Below, piece after piece: positions 52,232-59,443 of a stretch of DNA of 64,000 nucleotides. The notes beneath the pieces are model-generated. The model worked only from the letters and a program-made list of their open reading frames with translations, ran no database searches and had not been told where the DNA came from. How positions within the stretch are numbered: position 1 is the stretch's first letter; each line of letters opens with the position of its first letter. The stretch spans positions 5,270,001 through 5,334,000 of the forward strand of contig NZ_CP073318.1 in assembly GCF_018263855.1 (NCBI RefSeq), in the 5' to 3' direction. This DNA comes from Kutzneria sp. CA-103260 (GTDB lineage: Bacteria; Actinomycetota; Actinomycetes; Mycobacteriales; Pseudonocardiaceae). The position numbers and the translations under genes are program-made.

Positions 52232-53647
52232 CTATTGACCGCCGACCGGGACCGCGCTGGTGGGGTCGTCGTGCGCCTGCGGGTTGCGCCGCCGCACCGC
52301 CCACCAGCCGACCGCGATGACCACCGCGATGGCCGGGATGGAGAAGAAGGCGATCTGCTCGGCGCCGCCGGCGAAGCCCATCATCACCACGATCAGCAGC
52401 AGGAAGGCCAGCGTCAGCCAGTTGGTCCAGGGCGCGCCCGGCATCCGGTAGGACGGCCGTTCCAACTCCCCGCGCAGCGCCTTCTTGCGCAGCTGCATCT
52501 GGCAGAACACCAGCGTGGCCCAGGTGGCGACCACCCCCAGCGAGGCGATGGCGGTGGCGATGTCGAACGCAGCGGTCGCGCCCTTGAGCTGGTTGAGCGC
52601 GACGCCGGCGACGTAGACCACGGAGGTGAACAGGATGCCGCCGTAGGGCACGTGCCGGCTGCTCATCTTGCCGGCGAAGGCCGGGGCCTCCTTCTTGTCG
52701 GCCAGCGAGCGCAGCACCCGGCCGGTGGAGTACAGGCCCGAGTTGCAGGAGGACAGGGCCGCGGTCAGCACGATCGCGTTCATCACGTCGCCGACCCAGG
52801 GCAGGCCCAGCGCGCTGAACACCGTGACGAACGGGCTGGTGGTCGAGCTGTACATGACCGAGGGCAGCAGCATCGCCAGCAGGGTGACCGAGCCGACGTA
52901 GAAGATGGCGATACGCCAGACCACGCCGTTGATCGCCTTGGGCATGACCTTGCGCGCGTCCTTGGTCTCGCCGGCGGCGATGCCGACCAGCTCGATCGCC
53001 GAGTACGCGAAGATGACCGCCTGCAGCGCGATCAGCGCGACGCCGACGCCGTGCGGGAAGAAGCCGCCGTCGGCGACCAGGTTGGCCGGGCCGGCCGGGT
53101 GGCCGGCGATGTCGGTGGAGGTCACCACCAGGCCGATGCCGACCAGCAGGAAGGCGATGATCGCGGTCACCTTGAGCACGGAGAACCAGAACTCCAGCTC
53201 GCCGAACAGCTTCACCGAGACCAGGTTGATGGTCAGCAGCGCGGCCAGCGCGATCAGCGCGGTGATCCAGGTGGGCAGGTTCGGCAGCCAGCGCTGCACG
53301 TAGATGCCGACCGCGGTGATCTCGGCGACGCCGGTCATGGCCCAGTTCAGCCAGTACATCCAGCCCGCGGTGAAGCCGGCCCAGGGGCCGATGAACTCAC
53401 GGGCGTAGGTGACGAAGCTGCCCGAGGTGGGCCGGTAGAGCACCAGCTCGCCCAGCGCCCGCATGACGAAGAAGGCGGCCGCGCCGCACAGCGCGTAGGA
53501 CAGGATCAGGCCCGGGCCGGCGGTGTGCAGGCGGCCGCCGGCGCCGAGGAAGAGGCCGACGCCGATGGCGCCGCCCATCGCGATCATCTGCACCTGGCGG
53601 TTTCCGAGAGCTTTCGAGTAGCCCTCGCCGCCGTGGGAAGAATCCAC
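52232..53647 (-). CDS. Amino acid permease (APC superfamily, AAT/GabP type)
   Basis: This 471-residue transporter has about twelve transmembrane helices. The N-terminal signature GNRQVQMIAMGGAIGVGLFLGAGGRLHTAGP and GELVLYRPTSGSFVTYAREFIGPWAGFTAGWMYWLNW are those of the AAT family (GabP, AnsP, aromatic or basic amino acid permeases). Substrate cannot be assigned by eye. GTG 53647 is the start; a hairpin lies about 29 bp upstream. It lies directly before pdxT in an order not typical of the pdxST locus. Confidence 0.92.
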   Translation of the reverse strand: MDSSHGGEGYSKALGNRQVQMIAMGGAIGVGLFLGAGGRLHTAGPGLILSYALCGAAAFFVMRALGELVLYRPTSGSFVTYAREFIGPWAGFTAGWMYWLNWAMTGVAEITAVGIYVQRWLPNLPTWITALIALAALLTINLVSVKLFGELEFWFSVLKVTAIIAFLLVGIGLVVTSTDIAGHPAGPANLVADGGFFPHGVGVALIALQAVIFAYSAIELVGIAAGETKDARKVMPKAINGVVWRIAIFYVGSVTLLAMLLPSVMYSSTTSPFVTVFSALGLPWVGDVMNAIVLTAALSSCNSGLYSTGRVLRSLADKKEAPAFAGKMSSRHVPYGGILFTSVVYVAGVALNQLKGATAAFDIATAIASLGVVATWATLVFCQMQLRKKALRGELERPSYRMPGAPWTNWLTLAFLLLIVVMMGFAGGAEQIAFFSIPAIAVVIAVGWWAVRRRNPQAHDDPTSAVPVGGQ

Positions 53648-53675
53648 GGAAACGGTCCCTTCACTGCCACAATTG

Positions 53676-53703
53676 GCGTTGGAACCGCCCCCGGCTCCAA
53701 CGC
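53676..53703 (-). promoter_or_regulatory. Hairpin in the permease leader
   Basis: GCGTTGGAACCG and CGGCTCCAACGC form a 12-bp stem with one mismatch and a 4-base loop. It lies about 29 bp before the permease start, in its likely 5' untranslated region. It could be an attenuator or a protein site; no riboswitch class was recognised. Confidence 0.35.
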
Positions 53704-53824
53704 TGGAGAAAAACTCGACCTCGGGTGAGGCATGCCACAGCCCGATGAGGTCGGGACTCTAGCCAGCGTTCGGAGCAGCGCTCTATTCCGTTTGAGCAAG
53801 CCTTGATGTGACGACCGCCACGGT

Positions 53825-54133
53825 TTACGTGACGCCGAACAGCCTAAGCACCGCCGTCGTGCCGGCGGCCAACACCACGACCAGCACGAACGGAACCTTC
53901 CGCCAGGCCGCCACGCCGCCGACAGCCACGCCGGCGACCAGCGCCCAGCCGCCGAATTTCCCTCCCGGGACGAACGCGTTGACCGCCACAAGGGCAAGAA
54001 GAAGCGCCGTCGCGGCCATTGACAGCAGCATTTGCACGCGCGTCGGCACGGTGATGCGATTGCGCAGTTGCGGGCCGGCGAAGCGAATGCCGTAGGTGCC
54101 GGCGGCCAACGCCAACACGACCGCCAGCGTCAT
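53825..54133 (-). CDS. azlD: AzlD family branched-chain amino acid export subunit
   Basis: This 102-residue protein has three or four transmembrane helices (VVLALAAGTYGIRFAGPQLRNRI; MLLSMAATALLLALVAVNAFV; WALVAGVAVGGVAAWRKVPFVLVVVLAAGTTAVLRLF). It is the small partner of the AzlC/AzlD exporter. Its ATG overlaps the azlC stop (ATGA). The symbol follows the family; transport of branched-chain amino acids here is inferred. Confidence 0.88.
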   Translation of the reverse strand: MTLAVVLALAAGTYGIRFAGPQLRNRITVPTRVQMLLSMAATALLLALVAVNAFVPGGKFGGWALVAGVAVGGVAAWRKVPFVLVVVLAAGTTAVLRLFGVT

Positions 54134-54834
54134 GCCGTCACCGCCTTCTCGCGGGTGGGAAGGGCCGCGACCACACCCAGCGCCGCCAGCACGACGGGAA
54201 TGCCGGCCGGCAGGAACGGCGTGGTGGCCACCGCGATGGCCGCGCCCAGCAGGGCGACGCGGAGCGTGACCCGGTCCTTCAGGGCCGGCAGGACGAGAGC
54301 CAGCATCGCCGCCGGGAACGCCGCGTCCATGCCGAACCGGTTCGGGTCGCCGATGACCTGCCCGATCAGGGCACCCAGCAGCGTGCCCGTGTTCCAGGTC
54401 AGGAACAGGGCCGCGCCGCAGGTCCAGAAGGCCGCCTTGGCCCGCTTGCGGTCACCCGGGTTGGTTGAGCGCTGCGCCATCGCGAAGGCCACCGACTCGT
54501 CGATCAGGATGTGGCTGCCGACGATCCGGGCCGCCAGCTTCTGGCCGAGCAGGTCACCCATGGCCAGGCCGAAAGGCAGGTGGCGGGCGTTGAGCAGCAG
54601 GCCGGCGACCACCGCCGCGATCGGGCTGCCGCCCGCCGCCACGATGCCCACCACCATGAACTGCGAGCCGCCCGCGAACACCAGCAGCGACATCGCGCAG
54701 ACCAGCCACACCGAGATGTGCGCCGCCACCGCGATCGCGCCGAACGACGCGCCCGTGACGAAGGCGGTGAGGGCGATGGGCGAGACATTGCGAACCACGA
54801 TCGGGTCTAATGTTCGCCAGATCGAACGAACCAT
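54130..54834 (-). CDS. azlC: AzlC family branched-chain amino acid exporter
   Basis: This 234-residue membrane protein has the AzlC signature: NVSPIALTAFVTGASFGAIAVAAHISVWLVCAMSLLVFAGGSQF, ARHLPFGLAMGD, SHILIDESVAFAMAQ and WNTGTLLGALIG. ATG 54834 is chosen; the longer frame upstream runs through the divergent regulator. It is divergent from an XRE-cupin regulator, with two copies of GTTCG-N6-CGAAC around the start. Confidence 0.92.
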   Translation of the reverse strand: MVRSIWRTLDPIVVRNVSPIALTAFVTGASFGAIAVAAHISVWLVCAMSLLVFAGGSQFMVVGIVAAGGSPIAAVVAGLLLNARHLPFGLAMGDLLGQKLAARIVGSHILIDESVAFAMAQRSTNPGDRKRAKAAFWTCGAALFLTWNTGTLLGALIGQVIGDPNRFGMDAAFPAAMLALVLPALKDRVTLRVALLGAAIAVATTPFLPAGIPVVLAALGVVAALPTREKAVTA

Positions 54835-54878
54835 AGCCCAAGCTGAACACCCCACCCCGGCGTTCGTCAAGCCGAACG
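54812..54878. promoter_or_regulatory. Two GTTCG-N6-CGAAC inverted repeats at the azlC/regulator gap
   Basis: GTTCG-N6-CGAAC occurs at 54812-54827 (within the first azlC codons) and at 54862-54877 (in the 66-bp divergent gap), 50 bp apart. The matching half-sites and spacing suggest an operator pair for the adjacent XRE-cupin protein. Confidence 0.5.
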
Positions 54879-54900
54879 TCCCGACTGATGGAACGAACAC

Positions 54901-55464
54901 GTGGACCAGGACCGCAGCTCCGCCCCACTGGACGTGATCGCCGCCGCACTGCGCCGGGAACGGGAACGGGTCGGGCTCTCTCTTTCCGAGCTCGCCAAGC
55001 GCGCCGGCATCGCCAAGTCGACCCTCTCCCAGTTGGAGTCGGCCGCCGGCAACCCCTCCGTGGAGACCCTCTGGGCCCTCGGCGTGGCTCTGGGCGTGCC
55101 GTTCTCCCGCCTCGTCGACCCGCCTCGGCCGCCCGTGCGCGTCGTGCGCTTCGGCGAAGGCCCCTACCTCCGGTCCGAGCAGTCCAACTACAGCGCCGCC
55201 CTGCTCTCCGCCTGTCCCCCCGGCGCCCGCCGCGACATCTACCTCGCCACCATGAGCTCCGACGCCGGCCGCCACTCCGTGCCCCACATGCCCGGCACCG
55301 TCGAACACCTCGTCGTCTCCACCGGCCGCGTCCTCGCCGGTCCCGCCGACGACCCCGTCGAACTCGGCCCCGGCGACTACCTCTCCTACCCCGGCGACAT
55401 CCCCCACATCTACCAAGCCCTGGTCCCCGACAGCGTGACCGTCATGGTGATGGAGCACGTGTAA
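54901..55464 (+). CDS. XRE family regulator with C-terminal cupin, next to azlCD
   Basis: This 187-residue protein has a helix-turn-helix (VIAAALRRERERVGLSLSELAKRAGIAKSTLSQLESAAGNPSVETLW) and a C-terminal cupin (GTVEHLVVSTGRVLAGPADDPVELGPGDYLSYPGDIPHIYQAL). Regulators of this kind often sit by AzlCD exporters. GTG 54901 is the start, with only a weak ribosome site. Repression of azlCD is inferred from the divergent layout. Confidence 0.9.
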   Translation: MDQDRSSAPLDVIAAALRRERERVGLSLSELAKRAGIAKSTLSQLESAAGNPSVETLWALGVALGVPFSRLVDPPRPPVRVVRFGEGPYLRSEQSNYSAALLSACPPGARRDIYLATMSSDAGRHSVPHMPGTVEHLVVSTGRVLAGPADDPVELGPGDYLSYPGDIPHIYQALVPDSVTVMVMEHV

Positions 55465-55488
55465 TCCGATCGCGGCAATGAACGCAAC

Positions 55489-55518
55489 ATGCATGCATTA
55501 GCGCTAGAATGCATGCAT
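55489..55518. promoter_or_regulatory. Toxin-antitoxin operator and -10 box overlapping the start codon
   Basis: ATGCATGCATT (55489-55499) and AATGCATGCAT (55508-55518) form an inverted repeat around GCGCTA. A -10 box TAGAAT lies at 55505-55510, so transcription should begin near 55517, the antitoxin ATG itself. This fits a leaderless mRNA, and no ribosome binding site is present. Confidence 0.65.
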
Positions 55519-55762
55519 GGGCAGAACCATCCAGATTCGCGATGTCGACGAGCAGACCTACACGGTCCTGCGCACCCGAGCCGCGGCCGAGCACCTGTCG
55601 CTGACCGCCTACCTCAAGCGGCAGCTGGAAGCCATGGCGGCCGGGCCGACGATGGCCGAAATACTCGAGCGCGCCGACCGACGGCGAGCCCGAGGGGTCA
55701 GCGTCAGCGGTCAAGCGGTCGTCGACGCCGTTCGCGAGGCCCGCGAGAAGGGTGACGACTGA
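55517..55762 (+). CDS. Ribbon-helix-helix antitoxin (VapB/FitA type)
   Basis: This 81-residue protein opens with a ribbon-helix-helix domain (TIQIRDVDEQTYTVLRTRAAAEHLSLTAYLKRQLE) and ends with a toxin-binding tail rich in Arg and Ala. It should neutralise the PIN toxin downstream and repress its own promoter by binding the palindrome over its start. The gap between its TGA and the toxin ATG is 1 bp, with AGAAGG inside its last codons serving the toxin. Confidence 0.88.
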   Translation: MGRTIQIRDVDEQTYTVLRTRAAAEHLSLTAYLKRQLEAMAAGPTMAEILERADRRRARGVSVSGQAVVDAVREAREKGDD

Positions 55763-55763
55763 C

Positions 55764-56165
55764 ATGCCGCAAGCCGTCATCGACACATCCGCGCTCATCG
55801 AGGTGCTTACTGGCAAGGACCCCGATGTCAAGCTCCGGCAGCGCGTCCTGCTCAGCGACCTAGCGGCACCCGAACTGCTGGACCCCGAATCAGCCCACGT
55901 CCTACGAAAGCTCACACACAGGGGTGAGATCATCGATTCCGAGGCCGGTGAAGTCCTGAAGGACATCAGGGACATGGCCATCGCACGCTCACCGCACCGC
56001 CCGCTCGTCGATCGCGCATGGGAACTCAAGAACGCGATCACCGCATACGACGCGTTTTTCGTCGCACTGGCCGAACAACTGGATGTCCCTCTCATCACCT
56101 GCGACGCGAAGTTGGCTGGCAGCAACGGGCACAACGCCACGATCGAGCTGTACCCACTGTCGTGA
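55764..56165 (+). CDS. PIN-domain toxin (VapC type)
   Basis: This 133-residue PIN ribonuclease keeps all four acidic residues: D7 (VIDTSALIEVL), E42 (LLDPESAHVLRK), D96 (ITAYDAFFVALAEQ) and D114 (LITCDAKLAG). VapC toxins cut tRNA or rRNA; the target here is unknown. ATG 55764 has AGAAGG at the right distance; a GTG at 55752 does not. It forms a pair with the upstream antitoxin. Confidence 0.9.
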   Translation: MPQAVIDTSALIEVLTGKDPDVKLRQRVLLSDLAAPELLDPESAHVLRKLTHRGEIIDSEAGEVLKDIRDMAIARSPHRPLVDRAWELKNAITAYDAFFVALAEQLDVPLITCDAKLAGSNGHNATIELYPLS

Positions 56166-56172
56166 CAAGACG

Positions 56173-56202
56173 TTGACAGCCGGCGACGGGCGTGGCTACC
56201 GT
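56173..56202 (+). promoter_or_regulatory. ahcY promoter
   Basis: TTGACA (56173-56178) and TACCGT (56197-56202) are 18 bp apart. The expected start, near 56209, is exactly where the SAH riboswitch P1 stem begins. Confidence 0.75.
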
Positions 56203-56207
56203 CTTCG

Positions 56208-56300
56208 GCGGAGCCGAGAGGCGCTGCGACGGACCAGGTCCGCCACGCTCGGCTCCGAGTGATCGTCACAAGGGCGCCTCCCCAGCGGGAGGCGCCCTTC
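56208..56300 (+). ncRNA. S-adenosylhomocysteine (SAH) riboswitch with expression-platform hairpin
   Basis: P1 is a perfect 9-bp stem, GGAGCCGAG (56210-56218) with CTCGGCTCC (56248-56256). Inside it are the conserved-looking AGGCGCTGCGACGG and a small hairpin GGACC/GGTCC. A pseudoknot can form between AGGCGC (56219-56224) and GCGCCT (56274-56279). The same 3' strand also forms a perfect 13-bp hairpin (56270-56282 with 56287-56299). The two pairings exclude each other: SAH binding would stabilise the pseudoknot, break the hairpin and allow ahcY expression. The layout matches the SAH riboswitch class, which precedes ahcY. Confidence 0.9.
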
Positions 56301-56344
56301 GTCGTGCGGGCGGCCTCCCGGCGAAGCATGCGGAGGAAACCGAC

Positions 56345-57805
56345 ATGAGCACGAAGCTGAGGCAGGTCAACGGGATCGACTTCGCGGTCGCGGACCTGTC
56401 GCTGGCCGAGGCGGGACGGCACCAGATCCGGTTGGCGGAGCTGGAGATGCCGGGCCTGATGGCGCTGCGCCAGGAGTACGGCGAGAGCAAGCCGTTGCGG
56501 GGAGCCAGGATCGCGGGCTCGCTGCACATGACGGTGCAGACGGCGGTGCTGATCGAGACGCTGGTGCACCTGGGCGCGAAGGTGCGCTGGGCGTCCTGCA
56601 ACATCTTCTCCACCCAGGACGAGGCGGCGGCGGCCGTGGTGGTGGGCCGCGAGGGCACGCTGGAGGAGCCGAAGGGCACGGCGGTGTTCGCCTGGAAGGG
56701 CGAGACCCTCGAAGAGTACTGGTGGTGCGCGGACCAGCTGTTCACGTTCCCGGACGGCGAGCTGCCGAACATGATCGTGGACGACGGCGGCGACGCGACC
56801 CTGCTGGTGCACAAGGGAGTCGAGTTCGAGAAGGCGGGCGCGGTCCCGCAGGCGGGCGAGGACGACAGCGAGGAGTACGGGATCCTGCTGGCGACCATTC
56901 GGGCCAGCCTCGCCCGTGACCCGAAGCGGTTCACCGGGGTCGCGGAGCAGATGCTGGGCGTCACCGAGGAGACGACGGCCGGCGTGAACCGGATGTACCG
57001 GCTGGCCGCCGACGGGGAGCTGCTGTTCCCGGCGATCAACGTGAACGACTCGGTGACGAAGTCCAAGTTCGACAACAAGTACGGCATCCGGCACTCGCTG
57101 GCCGACGGCCTGAACCGGGCCACGGACGTGATGCTGGGCGGCAAGCTCGCGGTGGTCTGCGGCTACGGCGACGTGGGCAAGGGCGCGGCGGAGGCGCTGC
57201 GCGGCCAGGGCGCGCGGGTCGTGGTGACCGAGGTCGACCCGATCTGCGCGCTGCAGGCCTCGATGGAGGGCCTGGAGGTGGTGCACCTGGACGACGTGGC
57301 CCACAAGGGCGACATCTTCATCACCACCACCGGCAACCGCGACATCATCATGACCGAGCACATGGCCCGGATGAAGCACAACGCGATCGTCGGCAACGTC
57401 GGCCACTTCGACAACGAGATCGACATGGCCGGGCTGGCCAAGGTGCCGGGCATCCGCAAGGTGGAGATCAAGCCGCAGGTGCACGAGTGGGTGTTCCCGG
57501 ACGGCCACGCGATCATCGTGCTGTCCGAGGGCCGGCTGATGAACCTGGGCAACGCCACCGGCCACCCCAGCTTCGTCATGTCGAACTCGTTCTCCAACCA
57601 GGTGATCGCCCAGATCGAGCTGTTCACCAAGCCCGGCGAGTACGGGCGCGAGGTCTACCGGCTGCCCAAGCACCTGGACGAGAAGGTGGCCCGGCTGCAC
57701 CTGGACGCGCTGGGCGTGCGGCTGACCGAGCTGTCCAAGACCCAGGCGGCCTACATCGGCGTGGATGTCGCCGGTCCGTACAAGCCGGAGCACTACCGCT
57801 ACTGA
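56345..57805 (+). CDS. ahcY: Adenosylhomocysteinase
   Basis: This 486-residue NAD-dependent enzyme splits S-adenosylhomocysteine into adenosine and homocysteine. It shows GARIAGSLHMTVQTAVLIETL, CNIFSTQDEAAAAVV, NVNDSVTKSKFDNKYGIRHSLADGLNRATDVMLGGK, the NAD motif GYGDVGKG (from 273), GNVGHFDNEIDM and the C-terminal YKPEHYRY. ATG 56345 follows CGGAGGAAAC. It lies directly downstream of the SAH riboswitch, which links expression to its substrate. Confidence 0.97.
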   Translation: MSTKLRQVNGIDFAVADLSLAEAGRHQIRLAELEMPGLMALRQEYGESKPLRGARIAGSLHMTVQTAVLIETLVHLGAKVRWASCNIFSTQDEAAAAVVVGREGTLEEPKGTAVFAWKGETLEEYWWCADQLFTFPDGELPNMIVDDGGDATLLVHKGVEFEKAGAVPQAGEDDSEEYGILLATIRASLARDPKRFTGVAEQMLGVTEETTAGVNRMYRLAADGELLFPAINVNDSVTKSKFDNKYGIRHSLADGLNRATDVMLGGKLAVVCGYGDVGKGAAEALRGQGARVVVTEVDPICALQASMEGLEVVHLDDVAHKGDIFITTTGNRDIIMTEHMARMKHNAIVGNVGHFDNEIDMAGLAKVPGIRKVEIKPQVHEWVFPDGHAIIVLSEGRLMNLGNATGHPSFVMSNSFSNQVIAQIELFTKPGEYGREVYRLPKHLDEKVARLHLDALGVRLTELSKTQAAYIGVDVAGPYKPEHYRY

Positions 57806-57825
57806 TACAGTCGCCCCACCGCCGC

Positions 57826-57839
57826 TGTAAACGTTTGCA
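57826..57839. promoter_or_regulatory. LacI-type operator upstream of secreted lyase-like gene
   Basis: TGTAAACGTTTGCA fits the LacI-family consensus TGNAANCGNTTNCA at every fixed position. It is 23 bp before the start at 57863, in the 57-bp gap after ahcY. Control by a sugar-responsive LacI protein encoded elsewhere is inferred. Confidence 0.65.
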
Positions 57840-57862
57840 CGACGTATCAGTGGAGTGAGGCG

Positions 57863-58513
57863 ATGAGGAAGCTCCTGACCGCGCTGGCGATCGCCGGCGC
57901 GACCCTGCCGGGAGTCGTCGGGCCTGCGGCGCACGCCGCGCCGCAGGCCGACCCGACGGCCGGACTCAAGCAGTACAGCGACACGTTCAGCGTGCAGCAC
58001 CCGTACGACCTCGACCAGTCGGCCCGGTTCTCCACCTCGGCCGGCCCGGTCTACAACGCCTGGATCCAGAAGGGCGACAAGCCCTTCAAGCAGGGCTCCG
58101 GCACCGGTCCCCGCACCGAGATGCGCTGGCACAGCACCTGGTCGCAGACCGAGCACCAGTGGTCGGCCGACGTGCTGATCGACTCCGGCACCGAGGGAGC
58201 CTGCATCATGCAGGTCAAGGGCTCCACCGGCGGCGAGGCCGTGTACATCAACGTGCACGACAAGGGCAATCTGTACAACAGCGTCAACAAGACGCCGATC
58301 GCCACCGGCCTGTGGGGCAAGTGGTTCCACCTGAACACCGACTTCAACCCGGCCACCGGCGCCTTCCGGGTGTGGATCGACGGCAAGCAGGTGCTGTCCG
58401 GTCACTACGACGCGCCGGCCAGCAAGGTCTGGTACTTCAAGAACGGCGTCTACAACACCACCGGCGCCAAGGCCGAGGCCCACTTCAAGAACATCACCTT
58501 CTGGCAGAAGTGA
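57863..58513 (+). CDS. Secreted polysaccharide lyase-like (concanavalin-fold) protein
   Basis: This 216-residue protein has a signal peptide (RKLLTALAIAGATLPGVVGPAAHAAPQ) and a single beta-jelly-roll-like domain: GSGTGPRTEMRWHSTWSQTEHQWSADVLIDSG, ACIMQVKG and SKVWYFKNGVYNTTGAKAEAHFKNITFW. The RTEMR and YFKNGVYN elements are like those of family 7/20 (alginate/glucuronan) lyases and related lectins. Activity is inferred. The LacI-type site upstream fits a carbohydrate role. A 53-bp palindrome follows 2 bp after the stop. Confidence 0.7.
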   Translation: MRKLLTALAIAGATLPGVVGPAAHAAPQADPTAGLKQYSDTFSVQHPYDLDQSARFSTSAGPVYNAWIQKGDKPFKQGSGTGPRTEMRWHSTWSQTEHQWSADVLIDSGTEGACIMQVKGSTGGEAVYINVHDKGNLYNSVNKTPIATGLWGKWFHLNTDFNPATGAFRVWIDGKQVLSGHYDAPASKVWYFKNGVYNTTGAKAEAHFKNITFWQK

Positions 58514-58515
58514 CC

Positions 58516-58568
58516 GCTCGGAAGGGGGCTTTCCTGGCATTCAACGCCAGGAAAGCCCCCTTCCCAGC
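58516..58568. repeat. 53-bp palindrome, copy C
   Basis: Arms GGAAGGGGGCTTTCCTGGC and GCCAGGAAAGCCCCCTTCC surround ATTCAAC (the core in the other orientation). It lies between the convergent ends of the lyase-like gene (58513) and the enoyl-CoA hydratase gene (58571), consistent with a bidirectional terminator. Confidence 0.88.
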
Positions 58569-58570
58569 AC

Positions 58571-59329
58571 CTATTCGGGGTGGCGGCTGCGGGACAGGAA
58601 GGCCGTCACGCCGCGTTGGAAGTCCTCATAGGACACTGCCGGTCCGCTGGCGAAGCTGTCGGCGGCGGCCCGGGTCGGTGACAGCCCGACGCTGACGGCC
58701 TGTTTGGCGGCGACCAGCGCGGCCCGGGGCTGGGCGGCCACCGCGCCGGCCAGTTCCCGGGTCGCGGCCGCCAGCTCCGCGGCCGGCACGCGCCGGTTGG
58801 CCAGGCCGGCCGACACCGCCTCGACGGCGTCCAGCAGCCGCCCGGTGTACAGCAGCTCCCGGGCCAGCCCGTGCCCGGCGAGCAGGGCCAGCCGGGCGGC
58901 GAAGGCGGGGCTGACGAGGATCCCGAGCCGCGCGATGGGCATGCCGATCCGGGCGTCGTCGGCGAAAACCCTGAGGTCACAAGCCAAAGCGAGCTGACAG
59001 CCGGCCCCGGCGGCGACACCGTTGACCTGGGCGATCACCGGCGTCGGGCACTCCTCGATCGCCGTGCACGCGGCCTCCATGGCGGCGAAGGCCCGGTCCA
59101 CGTCGTCAGGTGCGGCGTGCACCCACTCGCGCAGGTCGGAGCCGGCGCTGAAGGTGCCGCCGCTGCCACGCACCACGATCACCCGGATCTCCTGGTCCAG
59201 CGCCAACTCCCGGAACGCACGCTCCAGGGCGCGCCAGTCGTCGTGCCCCAGCGCGTTGGCGCTGCCGCCGGAGCCGAGCACCACTTCCGCGCTCGATCCC
59301 CCGCCGACCACCGTGACGTTCGCCGACAC
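58571..59329 (-). CDS. Enoyl-CoA hydratase/isomerase family protein
   Basis: This 252-residue crotonase has the CoA-binding and oxyanion segments VVRGSGGTFSAGSDLREWV and VIAQVNGVAAGAGCQLALACDLRVFADDARIGMPIARLGI. The Glu usual at the GAGC...E position for hydratases is not evident, so it may be an isomerase or other crotonase. GTG 59329 lies behind GGGAGG; ATG 59350 is less well placed. It is divergent from the lactate permease. Confidence 0.85.
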   Translation of the reverse strand: MSANVTVVGGGSSAEVVLGSGGSANALGHDDWRALERAFRELALDQEIRVIVVRGSGGTFSAGSDLREWVHAAPDDVDRAFAAMEAACTAIEECPTPVIAQVNGVAAGAGCQLALACDLRVFADDARIGMPIARLGILVSPAFAARLALLAGHGLARELLYTGRLLDAVEAVSAGLANRRVPAAELAAATRELAGAVAAQPRAALVAAKQAVSVGLSPTRAAADSFASGPAVSYEDFQRGVTAFLSRSRHPE

Positions 59330-59443
59330 CGCGCCTCCCGACTGGACCATGGACTGCGTCAACTGTGATCCGTGCCCCTCTACTCCACCACGACGGCCGT
59401 GGACTAGCGTCTTGCGGACCTTCAACGGCGAGGTGGTTCCCGC

